A stretch of DNA of 64,000 nucleotides from assembly GCA_905147135.1 (NCBI GenBank), contig LR990068.1:1818001-1882000 (forward strand). Reading direction: 5' to 3'. This stretch comes from Blastobasis lacticolella. Taxonomy: Eukaryota > Arthropoda > Insecta > Lepidoptera > Blastobasidae. Of the stretch, positions 24,001 through 33,467 are shown one piece after another. Each line of letters opens with the position of its first letter. Within the stretch, counting starts at the first letter, position 1. Position numbers and translations under genes: made by a program. The notes beneath the pieces are model-generated. The model searched no databases. It was not told where the DNA came from and saw only the letters and a list, made by a program, of their open reading frames with translations.

Positions 24001-25216
24001 GTTGAAGTCCACCGACGTCTCCATGTAGTACTGGGCGCGGTTCCAGTTGACAGGCGGCTCCATGTTGGGGAAGGTCGCCTTGAAGCGGTGGACGAGCTGG
24101 TGGAAATACGACATTCTTAAAATAGATAAGAGAAGAGATCACATCAGTGATAAGACCGCCCTTTGTACTACCTACCATGTATTTTTTATCTGTATTTGTG
24201 TTCTTTGGTGTGCAAATCCGGAAATAGTTTTGTATTGTAAAATTCACATTAATCGCATGTTGTAACCTTAACAAATTATATACCTAGACCTTTATATTGG
24301 TGAAACCGCATGAAAATCCGTTCAGTAATTTATCGCGTTTCATATATATCATATCAGGAGTTTATCGCGAGCAGACAGACAGACAGGCAGACGCGGCGAA
24401 CAGATTCGATCATGGTTACACATTCAGTCGCCGGAATGCGCAAGTTTCAACACGATGTTTCCCTTCATCGTAAAAGCATAAATAATGTTCAACTTCAGAG
24501 AAGGTCTTCGGTACATGACACTCCGTACATGATTTCCCGAGCCCGGTACCTCGGGCTACGAATCCGACCTCTTAACTATTAGGTTACCGACACTCTTTGC
24601 CAAGGACCTCGAACTATAATGGTTCGTGGTCCTTGGCAAGAGATTGATGATTAATCCCTTACCCATTCCCTTGGCAGGGTATTGAAAATACCCTGTCACT
24701 GGATACAACAAGCGATAAACGATAATAACTATAACTCACAGACTCCGAAGGCACAGTAAACTTGACACCATGCGGCAACTCCTCCTCTGGTACCCAGAAG
24801 TAAAAAATCGTCCAATCAGTCTCTAGAAGCTGTGTCACGTTCAAGACCGAACCTTTAAGGAATTCTTTGCAAGACGTGGCATTGATAAAGGTCCCTGTTT
24901 CTACGTAGTCTATAGTATTGTTGGAATAAGTCCACTCTTCGGGTTCTTGGGGGCTGGAATTTAGCGGATGGTCGGAGTAGTTCCTCGGTGCAATTAGGAA
25001 TGGGTGGTAATCGAAGGATTCATTATAATAAGTAGCTTCTTTGGGTTCGTAAGTTAGCGTGTTATTGGTGAAAATCTTCCCTTTTATAGGTTCATCTAGG
25101 TCGTGGTTTAAAGTATTGTTGGAATAAATCTTTCCTTCGACGGATTGGAGACTTGCAATTGTAGCGCATAGGAAATACGCGGTAAAAGCCGCCATTTTGT
25201 ATTTCGATGACAACAT
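20858..25216 (-). CDS. Secreted N-glycosylated protein of unknown family, 314 residues, four exons
   Basis: I do not recognise this gene. Model: 25216..24740, 24096..23937, 22596..22472, 21040..20858; phases 0/0, 1/1, 0/0; 945 nt including TGA. It begins with a signal peptide (hydrophobic MAAFTAYFLCATIASLQS), so the protein is secreted. Residues 29-105 carry three degenerate repeats of the form (I/F/W)(Y/F/T)(S/T)NNT(L/I), plus further N-glycosylation sequons (NES, NYS, NSS, NAT, NVT). After that comes a folded-looking region with two cysteines, CKEF (residue 116) and DCKY, and the segment LLETDWTIFYFW, loosely like the first strand of a lipocalin. The C-terminus is acidic (NPDVDDDD). The second Met (25195) is an equally good start. 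A TATAAAA at 25249-25255 lies just upstream. A foldback repeat and a LINE fragment lie 120-470 bp past the stop. Confidence 0.8.
21058..21160 (-). mobile_element. LINE 3' end, inverse of the 18570 family
   Basis: CATCATCATCATATCAGCCGGAAG then CTGGGTATAGGCCTTCC; in intron 3 of the secreted-protein gene, beside exon 4. Confidence 0.7.
22212..22380. mobile_element. TIR element, 169 bp
   Basis: GAGTTCATGTTGATCGGG near the left end and, inverted, GAGTTCATGTCCATCGGG at the right; about 28-bp TIRs with four mismatches. Lies in intron 3 of the secreted-protein gene. Confidence 0.7.
22472..22596 (-). CDS. Secreted unknown protein, exon 3
   Basis: The acceptor TTTTCTTCCCCAG joins in phase 1 to give VDTKPLIMTALKTVGNYLGL, and the exon ends IPKRNE at GTAAAT, phase 0. 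It contains the second cysteine of the mature protein. Confidence 0.82.
22800..23150 (+). repeat. Probable retroelement 3' tail with TCTATG microsatellite
   Basis: GGTCCGGCTGAAAGTCAGCG, TGCTGAGTCCGGGCCC, then AATAAATAATG and four TCTATG units. No coding sequence seen. Confidence 0.5.
23575..23880 (-). mobile_element. Jockey/CR1-like LINE C-terminal fragment
   Basis: KRTFLARTIRMWNELSTIVF, YDIGSFKRNIRG and the common 3' end GGTGTTGCTGATGTCCATAG type. Lies in intron 2 of the secreted-protein gene. Confidence 0.8.
23937..24096 (-). CDS. Secreted unknown protein, exon 2
   Basis: Begins after TTTCCACCAG and reads LVHRFKATFPNMEPPVNWN, ending FLDG with a GTGAGT donor in phase 1. The nearer AG at 24113 would force the wrong frame, so the CCACCAG acceptor was chosen. 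Confidence 0.78.
24395..24597 (-). mobile_element. SINE-alpha, 5' half
   Basis: From ATTCGATCATGGTTACACAT to GGTTACCGACACTC; lies between exons 1 and 2 of the secreted-protein gene. Confidence 0.75.
24740..25216 (-). CDS. Secreted unknown protein, exon 1 (signal peptide, NNT repeats)
   Basis: 159 codons ending FTVPSES at a perfect GTGAGT donor, phase 0. The open frame running on to 24659 is intron. Confidence 0.83.
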
Positions 25217-25219
25217 TTT

Positions 25220-25660
25220 GTTTATTTTGCTTTTTTTATAGAAAGATGTTTTATAGGACGGTGATTGTTTTGTTTATTTTTATTAACTGTTTTATTTGAT
25301 AAGCTCTTAATTTTGAGGTAGAAATGGTATTTGTATTAGATATGTATTTGTAATGCCAAAAATTATCGGCACTTATCAAACACCTGTCAAAATTCGAAAT
25401 ATTTTACAGATTTTATTTATTAATGTAGGTAACAGAAATCTTTGTATCACACACAACTGTCTACTAGTACTTAAAATTCAGAACTACTCACATAAAAGAG
25501 CTCTATATGTATTTATAAGAAATTGATAGCGTAGGAATGTAAATATGGAAATAACTTTGTTTAATGTTTATAGTAAATAACGTAAATGGTGATACTAAAG
25601 AATTTATGATTCAGATTGTTATCAATCCGAACGTCTGAACTGAAATCTGTACCTGAGAAA
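25220..25660. other. 5' flank of the secreted-protein gene
   Basis: AT-rich, apparently free of transposons. TATAAAA at 25249-25255 and TATAAAAAAA at 25231-25240 (minus strand) are the only promoter-like motifs. Confidence 0.4.
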
Positions 25661-25663
25661 ATA

Positions 25664-26140
25664 TAATAATCTTGGCGTTAATGTCCCGGTTGTGCTATCG
25701 CGCACGCCTGGACTAAGATCCCAGATTTGGCAGATCAAGTAATACACAGGGAATTCTGACCAGATTGGATCATGGTTACACAAATTCAGTCGCCTGAATG
25801 GGTAGGCTTCATCTCAATGTTTTCCCTCACCGTAAGAACTTCGGGTGGTGTTCCACTAATGTAAATTGTATTGTTAGCCTCTCTCACCGATTTGCTTTAA
25901 GTTGTAAACTTTTATAAGACTTTTTTCTATGTAGCTTAAGAAATTTAATTTTGGTGTCTCCTAATTGGCTATTCGATGTTTTGCTATTGTATATTTTCTT
26001 TGCTGCACGCTGTGAGACATCCAAATATAATAAAATAAAATAACTCAGAAAAGAGTCATTGGTACATGGCGGGGCTGGGGTTCGAACCCGGTATCTCTCG
26101 CTTACGAGTCGGAACCCTTAGGCTAGACTACCAACGCTTT
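25664..26140 (-). mobile_element. SINE-alpha interrupted by a LINE 3' tail
   Basis: The SINE resumes at AACTCAGAAAAGAGTCATTGG (26040). The 165-bp insert at about 25868-26040 ends in AATATAATAAAATAAAATAA, like a polyadenylated retroposed tail. Confidence 0.75.
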
Positions 26141-26345
26141 CAGAAATCTATCTTTTAAAAAGTTGTATAAGTTGTACTTAAAATATTTTTTTGCGTTTCA
26201 GTTTTTAAACAGCAGTCAGGTATTTTTTAGTTTTGTACTACTTTCTTGTAATAGTTACTATTGTTTGCATTGACGTATTCGAGAATTTCGTATCGGGGTT
26301 GGAACCTAATGGACCGAAATTTAATTGAGTGCCGCTTACTAATCC

Positions 26346-26500
26346 ATTTGAAATGAATGAATGAAAAAATCTTTATTGCTTATACATACAATAGAACAAA
26401 AACAGAGAAAAATAGAAAAGCAACGGGTGGCCTTATCGCTTAAAGCGATTTCTTCCAGGCAACCTTAGACACCTAGAAACATAATATACTCTAGGATAGG
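26346..26500 (-). mobile_element. LINE 3' end (CTTTATTGC type)
   Basis: ATGAATGAATGAAAAAATC tail, then GGTGGCCTTATCGCTTAAAG; matches 29748-29890. Confidence 0.7.
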
Positions 26501-26813
26501 AGGTAAGTCTGTTCTACAGAACATTACTGTGGCATACTTCATTAATACTAATAAACCTATTTCACTAAAATACAATACTATAAATACATAATACCTACTT
26601 ATTACACGTCACAGAACAATATAAAGATGATAAAAAAAATAAAAATAAAAATTATACAAATTTTGATATCCGAGCGCCATCTAGCAGCGAGTAGCGTATT
26701 CGAGAATTCTCGTAGACCCTCTACGGACGTAGAGTGCAACCCGCATCATCATGAACCTTTCTAATATATTTTTTTATTATATTATTTATAATAAAAAGAG
26801 AGGTGTTATTTTT

Positions 26814-27069
26814 TGACAACCTGAGTGGTTCAGTGGTCAACATGCCAGTCAGCCACGCAAGAGGTCCCGGGTTCGATTCCCGGCCGGTCAGAAATTTAAA
26901 TGATTAATTTTAATTTATGTTACGGGTCTTGGTGTTCTATGTATAATAAGTATATATTTAAAAGTATATAAGTAGTATATCAGTTAGCTAGCACCCATAG
27001 TACAAGCTTTGCTTAGTTTGGGGCTAGATGGCGCTGTGTGAATTTGTTCACGATTATTTATTTTTTTTG
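26814..27069 (+). mobile_element. SINE-gamma, tRNA-derived
   Basis: tRNA-like head ACCTGAGTGGTTCAGTGGTC with B box GGGTTCGATTCCC, then an AT-rich body ending TGGCGCTGTGTGAATTTG. The head fits a tRNA cloverleaf only loosely and the attached body recurs, so this is a SINE and not a tRNA gene. Confidence 0.8.
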
Positions 27070-27159
27070 GCTTTGAGTATCTGTCTGTAGCATCGTAACT
27101 TTCGAATGGATGGGCCGATTTGGATGCAATTTCTCTCTCTATCTAGCTGAAATCTAGCT

Positions 27160-27412
27160 ATGCCGTGTGGTGTCCGGCAGAGTAGAATAGGATCAACCCC
27201 TTACACTCATGGGTGTCGTACAAGGCGACTAATGTTTTCGAGGCAAAAGATCAAGAGTCTCCGTAGTCTGGAAAATGGGCAGCAGCATTTTCCATTGTTA
27301 TATTTAAACACTGCGATCTCCAACCCGCCTGCCAAGCGTGGAGATTATGGCTATAACCTCCTCTTTCGAGGCCCTTAGTCCTGCAGTGGACAGTTACGGG
27401 TTGTGATGATGA
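27160..27412 (+). mobile_element. Element-beta copy
   Basis: GCCGTGTGGTGTCCGGCAGA to TGTGATGATGATG. Confidence 0.83.
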
Positions 27413-27564
27413 TGTAGCTGAAAGCTAGAGTAATCAAGATGGTATTGGCAGTAAGTGCCAGTGCTCCTTGGGGTGGGGATTTGGGGAACAATGGCTTTGG
27501 CAGTGGAGGCTAAGACATTTGCATTTTTGCTACCAGTGAAACGTATTACACGCTATACCCCTGG

Positions 27565-27750
27565 AGTTGCCGGCCCAAGAAGCGATGGCTGGACGTCGTT
27601 ACAAGTGATATGCGTGCCAACAGACTCCCCAGACCACAAAGGATACCGAAGACCGAGCAAAGTGGGCTAAGAAAAGCAGGAAGGCCGACCCTGGGCCTCC
27701 GCGTGTTGCGCGAGAGTGCAACCGGGATCTAACGCCGAGATGATGATGAT
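27565..27750 (+). mobile_element. RTE-like LINE tail
   Basis: GGCCCAAGAAGCGATGGCTG (PKKRW in the LINE frame) to a GATGATGATGATG end. Confidence 0.75.
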
Positions 27751-28186
27751 GACTCCTGGAGTTGCCGATGACCGCTTCCCATCAGGTGGCCCACCTGCCT
27801 ACCAAACAACATCAAAAAAATATTTACGTTCGTCAATTGAAAATAGATTATGCCTATTTCAATGCAGTATTCTAATTTTCGCTTTCTTTAATTCTTTCAG
27901 ATATTATCGTACTATTATTTTCATAACAGAATACAGTGATTGCGTAATGTTTATCAATAAGTTCGCTTTCACCAAACTATCGTATAAGTCATAGTAAGTC
28001 GTATAGTTATTGTGGTATCGGAGTTCAGTCGGTTCGGTCAAGTGTAACGGAGTCTTAGGCACCTTGGTGGGTTGGCTTAAAAAACAAAAAACAAAATTTC
28101 GTGTCAAAATAATGGTTTTTGCCCGAATATAAGTGGTGGTCAAGGTGTTAAACTAAGGTATAAGGTAGGTCTAGGAGCTTAGGAGG

Positions 28187-28418
28187 TTAGTAAGCGTCAG
28201 GTACCGGGTTCGAAGCCCACTGCGGCCATGTACCAATTACTCTTTTCTGAGTTATGTACATTAGTTGAATGCTCTTACGGTGAGGGAAAACGTTGTGATG
28301 CAACCATGATCCAATCTGGTCTAGTTTCCCTGGTAGCAGGGTCACGGAGGTCAGATGGCAGTCGCTTCAATGTAACCTTAATCTTCAATCGTCAAGGCGG
28401 ACCCCGGGCTCTCGCGCC
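28187..28418 (+). mobile_element. SINE-alpha, first of a tail-to-tail pair
   Basis: Head GTACCGGGTTCGAAGCCC, body to GGCGGACCCCGGGCTC. Confidence 0.8.
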
Positions 28419-28772
28419 CGAGGGCTCGAGGTCCGCCATGACCATGATCCAGGATTCGGCATTCAGAAAATTATAGTAGAGCGAGTGCCATCTGACCTCC
28501 GTGACCTTTTTAACAGGGTAGCCTGACCAGATTGGAATCATGGTTACGCATTCAGTCGCCTGAATGTGCAGGTTCCATCACGATGTCTTCGCTCACCGTA
28601 AGAGCATCGGTGTTCAACTAATGCACCTACATAACTCAGCAGCAGTCTTTGGTCAGTACATGCTGGCATTTAGGATTGAATGCGGTACCTCTCGCTTATG
28701 GACAATCGTCTGAAATAAATGTTTATTTATTTATTTATGAGGCGACCGCTGACCATTAGGCCATCGACGCTC
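28419..28772 (-). mobile_element. SINE-alpha, second of a tail-to-tail pair
   Basis: Runs from GAGGGCTCGAGGTCCGCC to CCATCGACGCTC, with a TTTA microsatellite insertion at 28712-28737. Abuts the foldback element at 28773. Confidence 0.8.
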
Positions 28773-29603
28773 TATACAGGGTGTCCGGTCAAAATATATC
28801 ATAAGTAGTACCTAAAGTTATGATCTTATTTTTAAAAGTCTATTTTTTACCTTATTTTAATTTTATGAACACTACGATCAGATTTGAATGGATTTCATCG
28901 GTTTTTTGTTATTTTACACTAACTATGCTAATAGATAAACAGTAAATAGTATGATTATTGCATATTTTTATAAAAAAATTAGCAAATACAAATACACAAG
29001 ACTGCTCCGTAGATCATTTATCCGTAGATGTAGGGCATGCATAAGAGTTTTTTATTAATCCCCAAAGTTCAGGTACAACTAAATTTAAAAATGTTCCCTT
29101 ATTACAAATTTTGTTATTTAGTAAAATTTCAATATTTAACTATTTATTGTATATACATTTATGAATTGTACCATTATAAAATCTAATTGAAACCCACATT
29201 ATTTTAAAGTTATTGGCCACTCATGTATTCATACATTTTATTTACACCCAAGATATTTAAACATTATTTAAAAATAAATTTTGCAAATTTTTCCTAAAAT
29301 TAATTAATTTGCTCAGTTTTTAATAAAAAAGTGCAATAGCTAGACATTCTATTTACTGTTTATCTATTAGCATAGTTAGTGTAAAATAATAAAATAACAA
29401 TAAATCTAATCCATTCATTTCTGATCGTAGTGTTCATAAAAGTAAAATAAGGTGAAAAAAAAAATATTTTCTATTAAAATATCCTTACTTAGGTACTACT
29501 TATGATATATTTTGTTTCCTATTTTTTCCTAAAAGTATAAGTTTCATAAGTTATACTATAAGACATTTCAAGGTTATCTATTCATTACCGGACACCCTGT
29601 ATA
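28773..29603. mobile_element. 830-bp foldback DNA element
   Basis: Perfect 17-bp TIRs TATACAGGGTGTCCGGT (28773 and inverted at 29587-29603), probable TA target duplication, and inner inverted arms of about 160 bp (28790-28949 against 29349-29513). No coding capacity; non-autonomous. Confidence 0.85.
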
Positions 29604-29747
29604 TAGTCTAAACTAATTCATACCTAGTGGACACAGCACGACTTCGTTCGTGTACAACTGCTTTTCCCCTACCTATCCTTTTTATTTTTGCTTTTAACCA
29701 TTCCTCTTGAATCACTCTATCTATCGTTGAAAACCGCATTAAATACC

Positions 29748-29892
29748 GTAAGTAAGTAAGTAAAAACTCTTTATTGCACACTTATTTTAAGACAATATAC
29801 AAAAATCAGCATAATATACATGCGCGCAAAGGCGGTCTTATCGCTTTAAGCGATCTCTCCCAGACAACCTTTGGGAAGAGGTAATGTTTCAC
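29748..29892 (-). mobile_element. LINE 3' end (CTTTATTGC type)
   Basis: AAGTAAGTAAGTAAAAACTC tail, GCGGTCTTATCGCTTTAAGC. Confidence 0.7.
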
Positions 29893-29934
29893 ACGAACTA
29901 GTAAGTAGTGCAAGAGTAAATAGTAGCGGAAAAT

Positions 29935-30198
29935 CATCATCATCATCACAGCCCGTTACAGTCCACTGCAGGACTTAGAGCCTCTCCCACGAAAAGGGAG
30001 GTTATTGCCATAATCTCCACGCTTGGCAGGCGGGTTGGAGATCGCAGTGTTTAAATATAACAATGGAAAATGCTGCTGCCCATTTTCCAGACTACGGAGA
30101 CTCTTGATCTTTTGCCTCGAAAACATTAGTCGCCATGTACGACACCCATGAGTGAAAGGGGTTGGTGCTATTCTACTCTGCCGGACACCACACGGCCA
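29935..30198 (-). mobile_element. Element-beta copy
   Basis: Full length; its CATCATCATCATC end abuts a LINE tail. Confidence 0.82.
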
Positions 30199-30239
30199 AA
30201 AAAAAAAGCGGAAAATAATAATTAACAAATAAACTTACC

Positions 30240-30545
30240 GTTTAAATTTTTTTTATTTAATAGGCTTGCTTTTGGCCCCGACTCACCTGATGGAAAGCGA
30301 CGATGAGGTCGAAGATGTAGCATGCGTGCCTAGAAGATACCTACCTATTCACTCTTGATTTGAAGACCCCAAGGTCATACTTATCAGGGAATAATGACTC
30401 AGGCAGAAAGTTCCAGTAATTTGCAGTGCGCATAAGAAAAGTGGATGCGAAACGCTCAGTACGAGATGGTGGGACGTCTACCATAAATGGATGACAATCT
30501 TTTGTTCCCCTCGTTGTTCGATAATAAAAACGTTGCATAGTTTAA
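30240..30545 (-). mobile_element. Jockey/CR1-like LINE C-terminal fragment
   Basis: RTERFASTFLMRTANYWNFL, ESLFPDKYDLGVFKSRVNR: the end of a non-LTR reverse transcriptase. Confidence 0.8.
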
Positions 30546-31381
30546 AACATGTAAGATACAGTCTACATGGTAGATACAGTCGGCAGGAAGCGACTTTGTT
30601 TTATACCATATACAGATAGACTTTGAGGTGCCGCAGGTGATCCTACGTTATCGCGTATAACTAGTGTCAAATAAGAAGAGACTTGGCGGGTCACGTGGGT
30701 CGACTTGACATAGACATAATATTTATTTGGTAATTTGTACAATATAAATAAACAAAATATTTCTTACCAACATAAATTAGGTTAAATATTGTAGTGTCAT
30801 GCCAAACTAGAGCTGCATTCGATTACCTGCGCGAAATCCCCTCAACTGCCATTTGGCAAGTCTCTTCTTTCGTGACGCGGGTTATATAAGTATGGCAGGT
30901 AAGTGCGAGTGTCCCATCAGCCACCACTGGACGACTGTACTGAGACAGCTTCCGTTCACGAGATAGGCAGTAGCTTCTGTACGACTTAGTTCGTATGGTC
31001 CGCCATATTTCATTCATACATATGTGTAATTATTACTAATTAATTGATTTATTGTGTATGTATTGACATGGTTAAATTTATGATTTTATGAAATTGTTTG
31101 ACATTTATATTTTTAGTTAATTGACATAAGTATGGAATTGGCATTGTTATTATTTTTATATTTTTGGTAATGAATTTAAATAGATATGGAATTGTAAATT
31201 CTGAAATAAATGATTATTTATTTATTTATTTATATAAGAATTCCACTTTGCCGCGATAGTGGCGGTTTAGGAGAAGGTTCTTTTTGGTGACTATAATGTT
31301 TCTGAAAAGCGAAACTGCCAAGAGGATGGAAGGCAGACCGGTTCTTTTTACTTCTAGAACCCACGCAAGAGGATATGTAAA

Positions 31382-31635
31382 TAAATAAATAATCGTGGAC
31401 AAATTCACACAGCGCCATCTAGCCCCAAACTAAGCAAAGCTTGTACTATGGGTGCTAGCTAACTGATATACTACTTATATATATATATTTTAAATACATA
31501 CTTATTATACATAGAACACCCAGACCCGTAACAGAAATTAAAATTCATCATTTAAATTTCTGCCCAGCCAGGAATCGAACCCTCTTGCGTGGCTGACTGG
31601 CATGTTGACCACTGAACCACACAGGTCGTCAAATG
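31382..31635 (-). mobile_element. SINE-gamma
   Basis: Full-length copy, about 90% similar by eye to 26814-27069. Confidence 0.8.
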
Positions 31636-31839
31636 TCGTAATATATATGTACTATCACTACGAAAAGTCGAAGTTTCGGACACATTTTTTTTGTGCCAAT
31701 CAAGCATAGGCCAACGTTTATAGGTCTCCGAAATGTCTACTATCACTTCAAAGTGGATTCTTTCTTGTATTCGATGGCGTAGGATAATCTACAGCGCCCT
31801 TACAGAATATAATACGATTGTTGCAAACGAACATTGATT

Positions 31840-32330
31840 TATTACTAACAGTAGATAGCACATGAACGCTTGAAAAGTGGGCCGGTGAAGGACTGCTTAA
31901 TCGCTAGTCAAGCAGTCCTTTTCCGTAGTCCGTCATTAGCCGTCGGCACGTAAGCATGCCCAAGTGCGCGTTCAAAAATTGTCGAAACAATGGCCTTAAA
32001 CGACGAAAAATGGATGGGATTTCATATTTTGCGTGAATAAACACATTATACATCTTATCATGCATAAAAATAGCGATTTACACATAAAAACCATCAAAAA
32101 TAATATTGTCAGTCAGTTGTCTCAATCATGCGCATGCGTTAAAGCGAAAACAATGATTGCTCACTAAAACAAATGGAGTCGCAGCATTATCCACAGCGCG
32201 AAAAGCAATTTTGAGCTTTATAAGTATGAAAAAAGTTGATATTTGGTAAATACGATACTGTACGTAATGGCATTTTGATTGGGGCGTGCGTATTTGGCTA
32301 ATAAATTGCTACGTACAAATGTATAGTCAA
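31840..32330. other. Non-repetitive AT-rich block with an 11-bp hairpin
   Basis: No transposon signature or open frame. Contains AAGGACTGCTT / AAGCAGTCCTT (31888-31898, 31910-31920) and ATGCGCATGCG. Possibly conserved regulatory DNA. Confidence 0.35.
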
Positions 32331-32399
32331 TTAGGCGACAGATTTCAAGCGCATTTTTGTATGAAGTGCTTTATCTACGGTTGGTAGTAAATCAATGCA

Positions 32400-32935
32400 A
32401 ACGAACCTTAAATAACTGTAGACTAACCACATTCCGCCGTGCCACCCTCAACGTGCCAGCTGTATTAAAACCCAATGGGCTGGCTCGGGATGATGGCAAG
32501 AGGCCTAACGGCATGACGCTCGTTGCTTGGTCACAAGGGTGGCCTCTGGTGTGGGATGCGACCTGTGTAGACACTCTGGCCCCATTAGAGCTACCTCTGC
32601 CAACGCTGGCGCGGCTGCTTCTTCCGCGGAGGACCTCAAACGGCGCAAATATGGATCCCTAGGGCAGGGTTATTTATTCGCCGTTTGGAGTGGAAATGTT
32701 GGGGCCCTAGCGCCAAAAAGGTGTTCCATGAGATACCTACCCGGCTAATTGAGTCTACCGGAGACCCACGTGCTGGCGCTTACCTCGGTCAACGTATAAG
32801 TCTGACAATTCAGAGAGGTAACGCTGCCAGCCTTCCGCAAGGCAGCGATTTAGAGTCTGTTTTTTATTTGTAATTTTATTTTTTATTTGTGTACCTTTTA
32901 TCTAGTCTTAAGTAAACAATAAATAAATAATTTCG
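32400..32935 (+). mobile_element. Decayed retroelement coding fragment with A-rich tail
   Basis: In three successive frames: [20 protein letters not shown] and [14 protein letters not shown]; then LKRRKYGSL; then STGDPRAGAYLGQRISLTIQ and RGNAASLPQ. This domain recurs in insect LINE-type reverse transcriptases. Two frameshifts; ends in AATAAATAAATAA. Confidence 0.75.
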
Positions 32936-33057
32936 AAATAACTTAAAATTTGAACATGTTTACAGTCCAGTACCCCATATGTTGGCTTACGGGAGTGCAG
33001 CTCCAAAAGTTGTTCTGTAAGTAATTTTTTATATTTTTACATTTTTATGATTATCTT

Positions 33058-33305
33058 TTAGAGCTTGTCTAAGCTGAAATGACGCGCCCCACTACTTAAT
33101 TAGTTGATTTCGATGTGTGAGTGCAAATATTAATAACGACACTTCATCTGTGTGGGAGCGTCGACTGCTCCAATCGAACGACGCGTGCTCACGTTTGAGT
33201 CTCACCGGCAACTGAATGACCAATTACAGCGGCGTTTGTATATGTATTGCGTCTATATTTCGAATTTGCTTGTGTGCGTTAATGCGTCAATTCAGCTTAG
33301 ACTTA
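33058..33305 (+). mobile_element. TIR element M1 immediately upstream of gene A
   Basis: Starts AGCTTGTCTAAGCTGAAATG and ends with its inverted counterpart (TTCAGCTTAGAC). About 90% similar by eye to the copy at 39619-39892, but lacks a dozen bases of the right TIR. It ends 104 bp before the chosen ATG of gene A. Confidence 0.8.
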
Positions 33306-33409
33306 TATCATTTACAAGATTTACCTTACCTTATAATTTTTTACAACTTTTTATGATAATAACGCCCTTAATTGTTTCTACAGGTTTTGTTTTACCAAAG
33401 AACGTCAGT

Positions 33410-33467
33410 ATGCATCCCTTCAATGTTTTGATATACTATTTTATTTGCTGCATAGGAGTCGCTTTGG
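33410..33467 (+). CDS. Gene A exon 1 (signal peptide)
   Basis: Encodes MHPFNVLIYYFICCIGVAL plus one base, then GTAAGT. An in-frame ATG at 33353 exists, but a TTTCTACAG acceptor-like site lies between them, and gene B's exon starts at the equivalent point (also 58 nt), so 33410 was chosen. Confidence 0.87.

Noticed and set aside
26815..26890. tRNA gene with GGTTCGATTCCC box
   Set aside because: The same head recurs attached to the same body at 31382-31635 and 42748-42975, so it is SINE-gamma.
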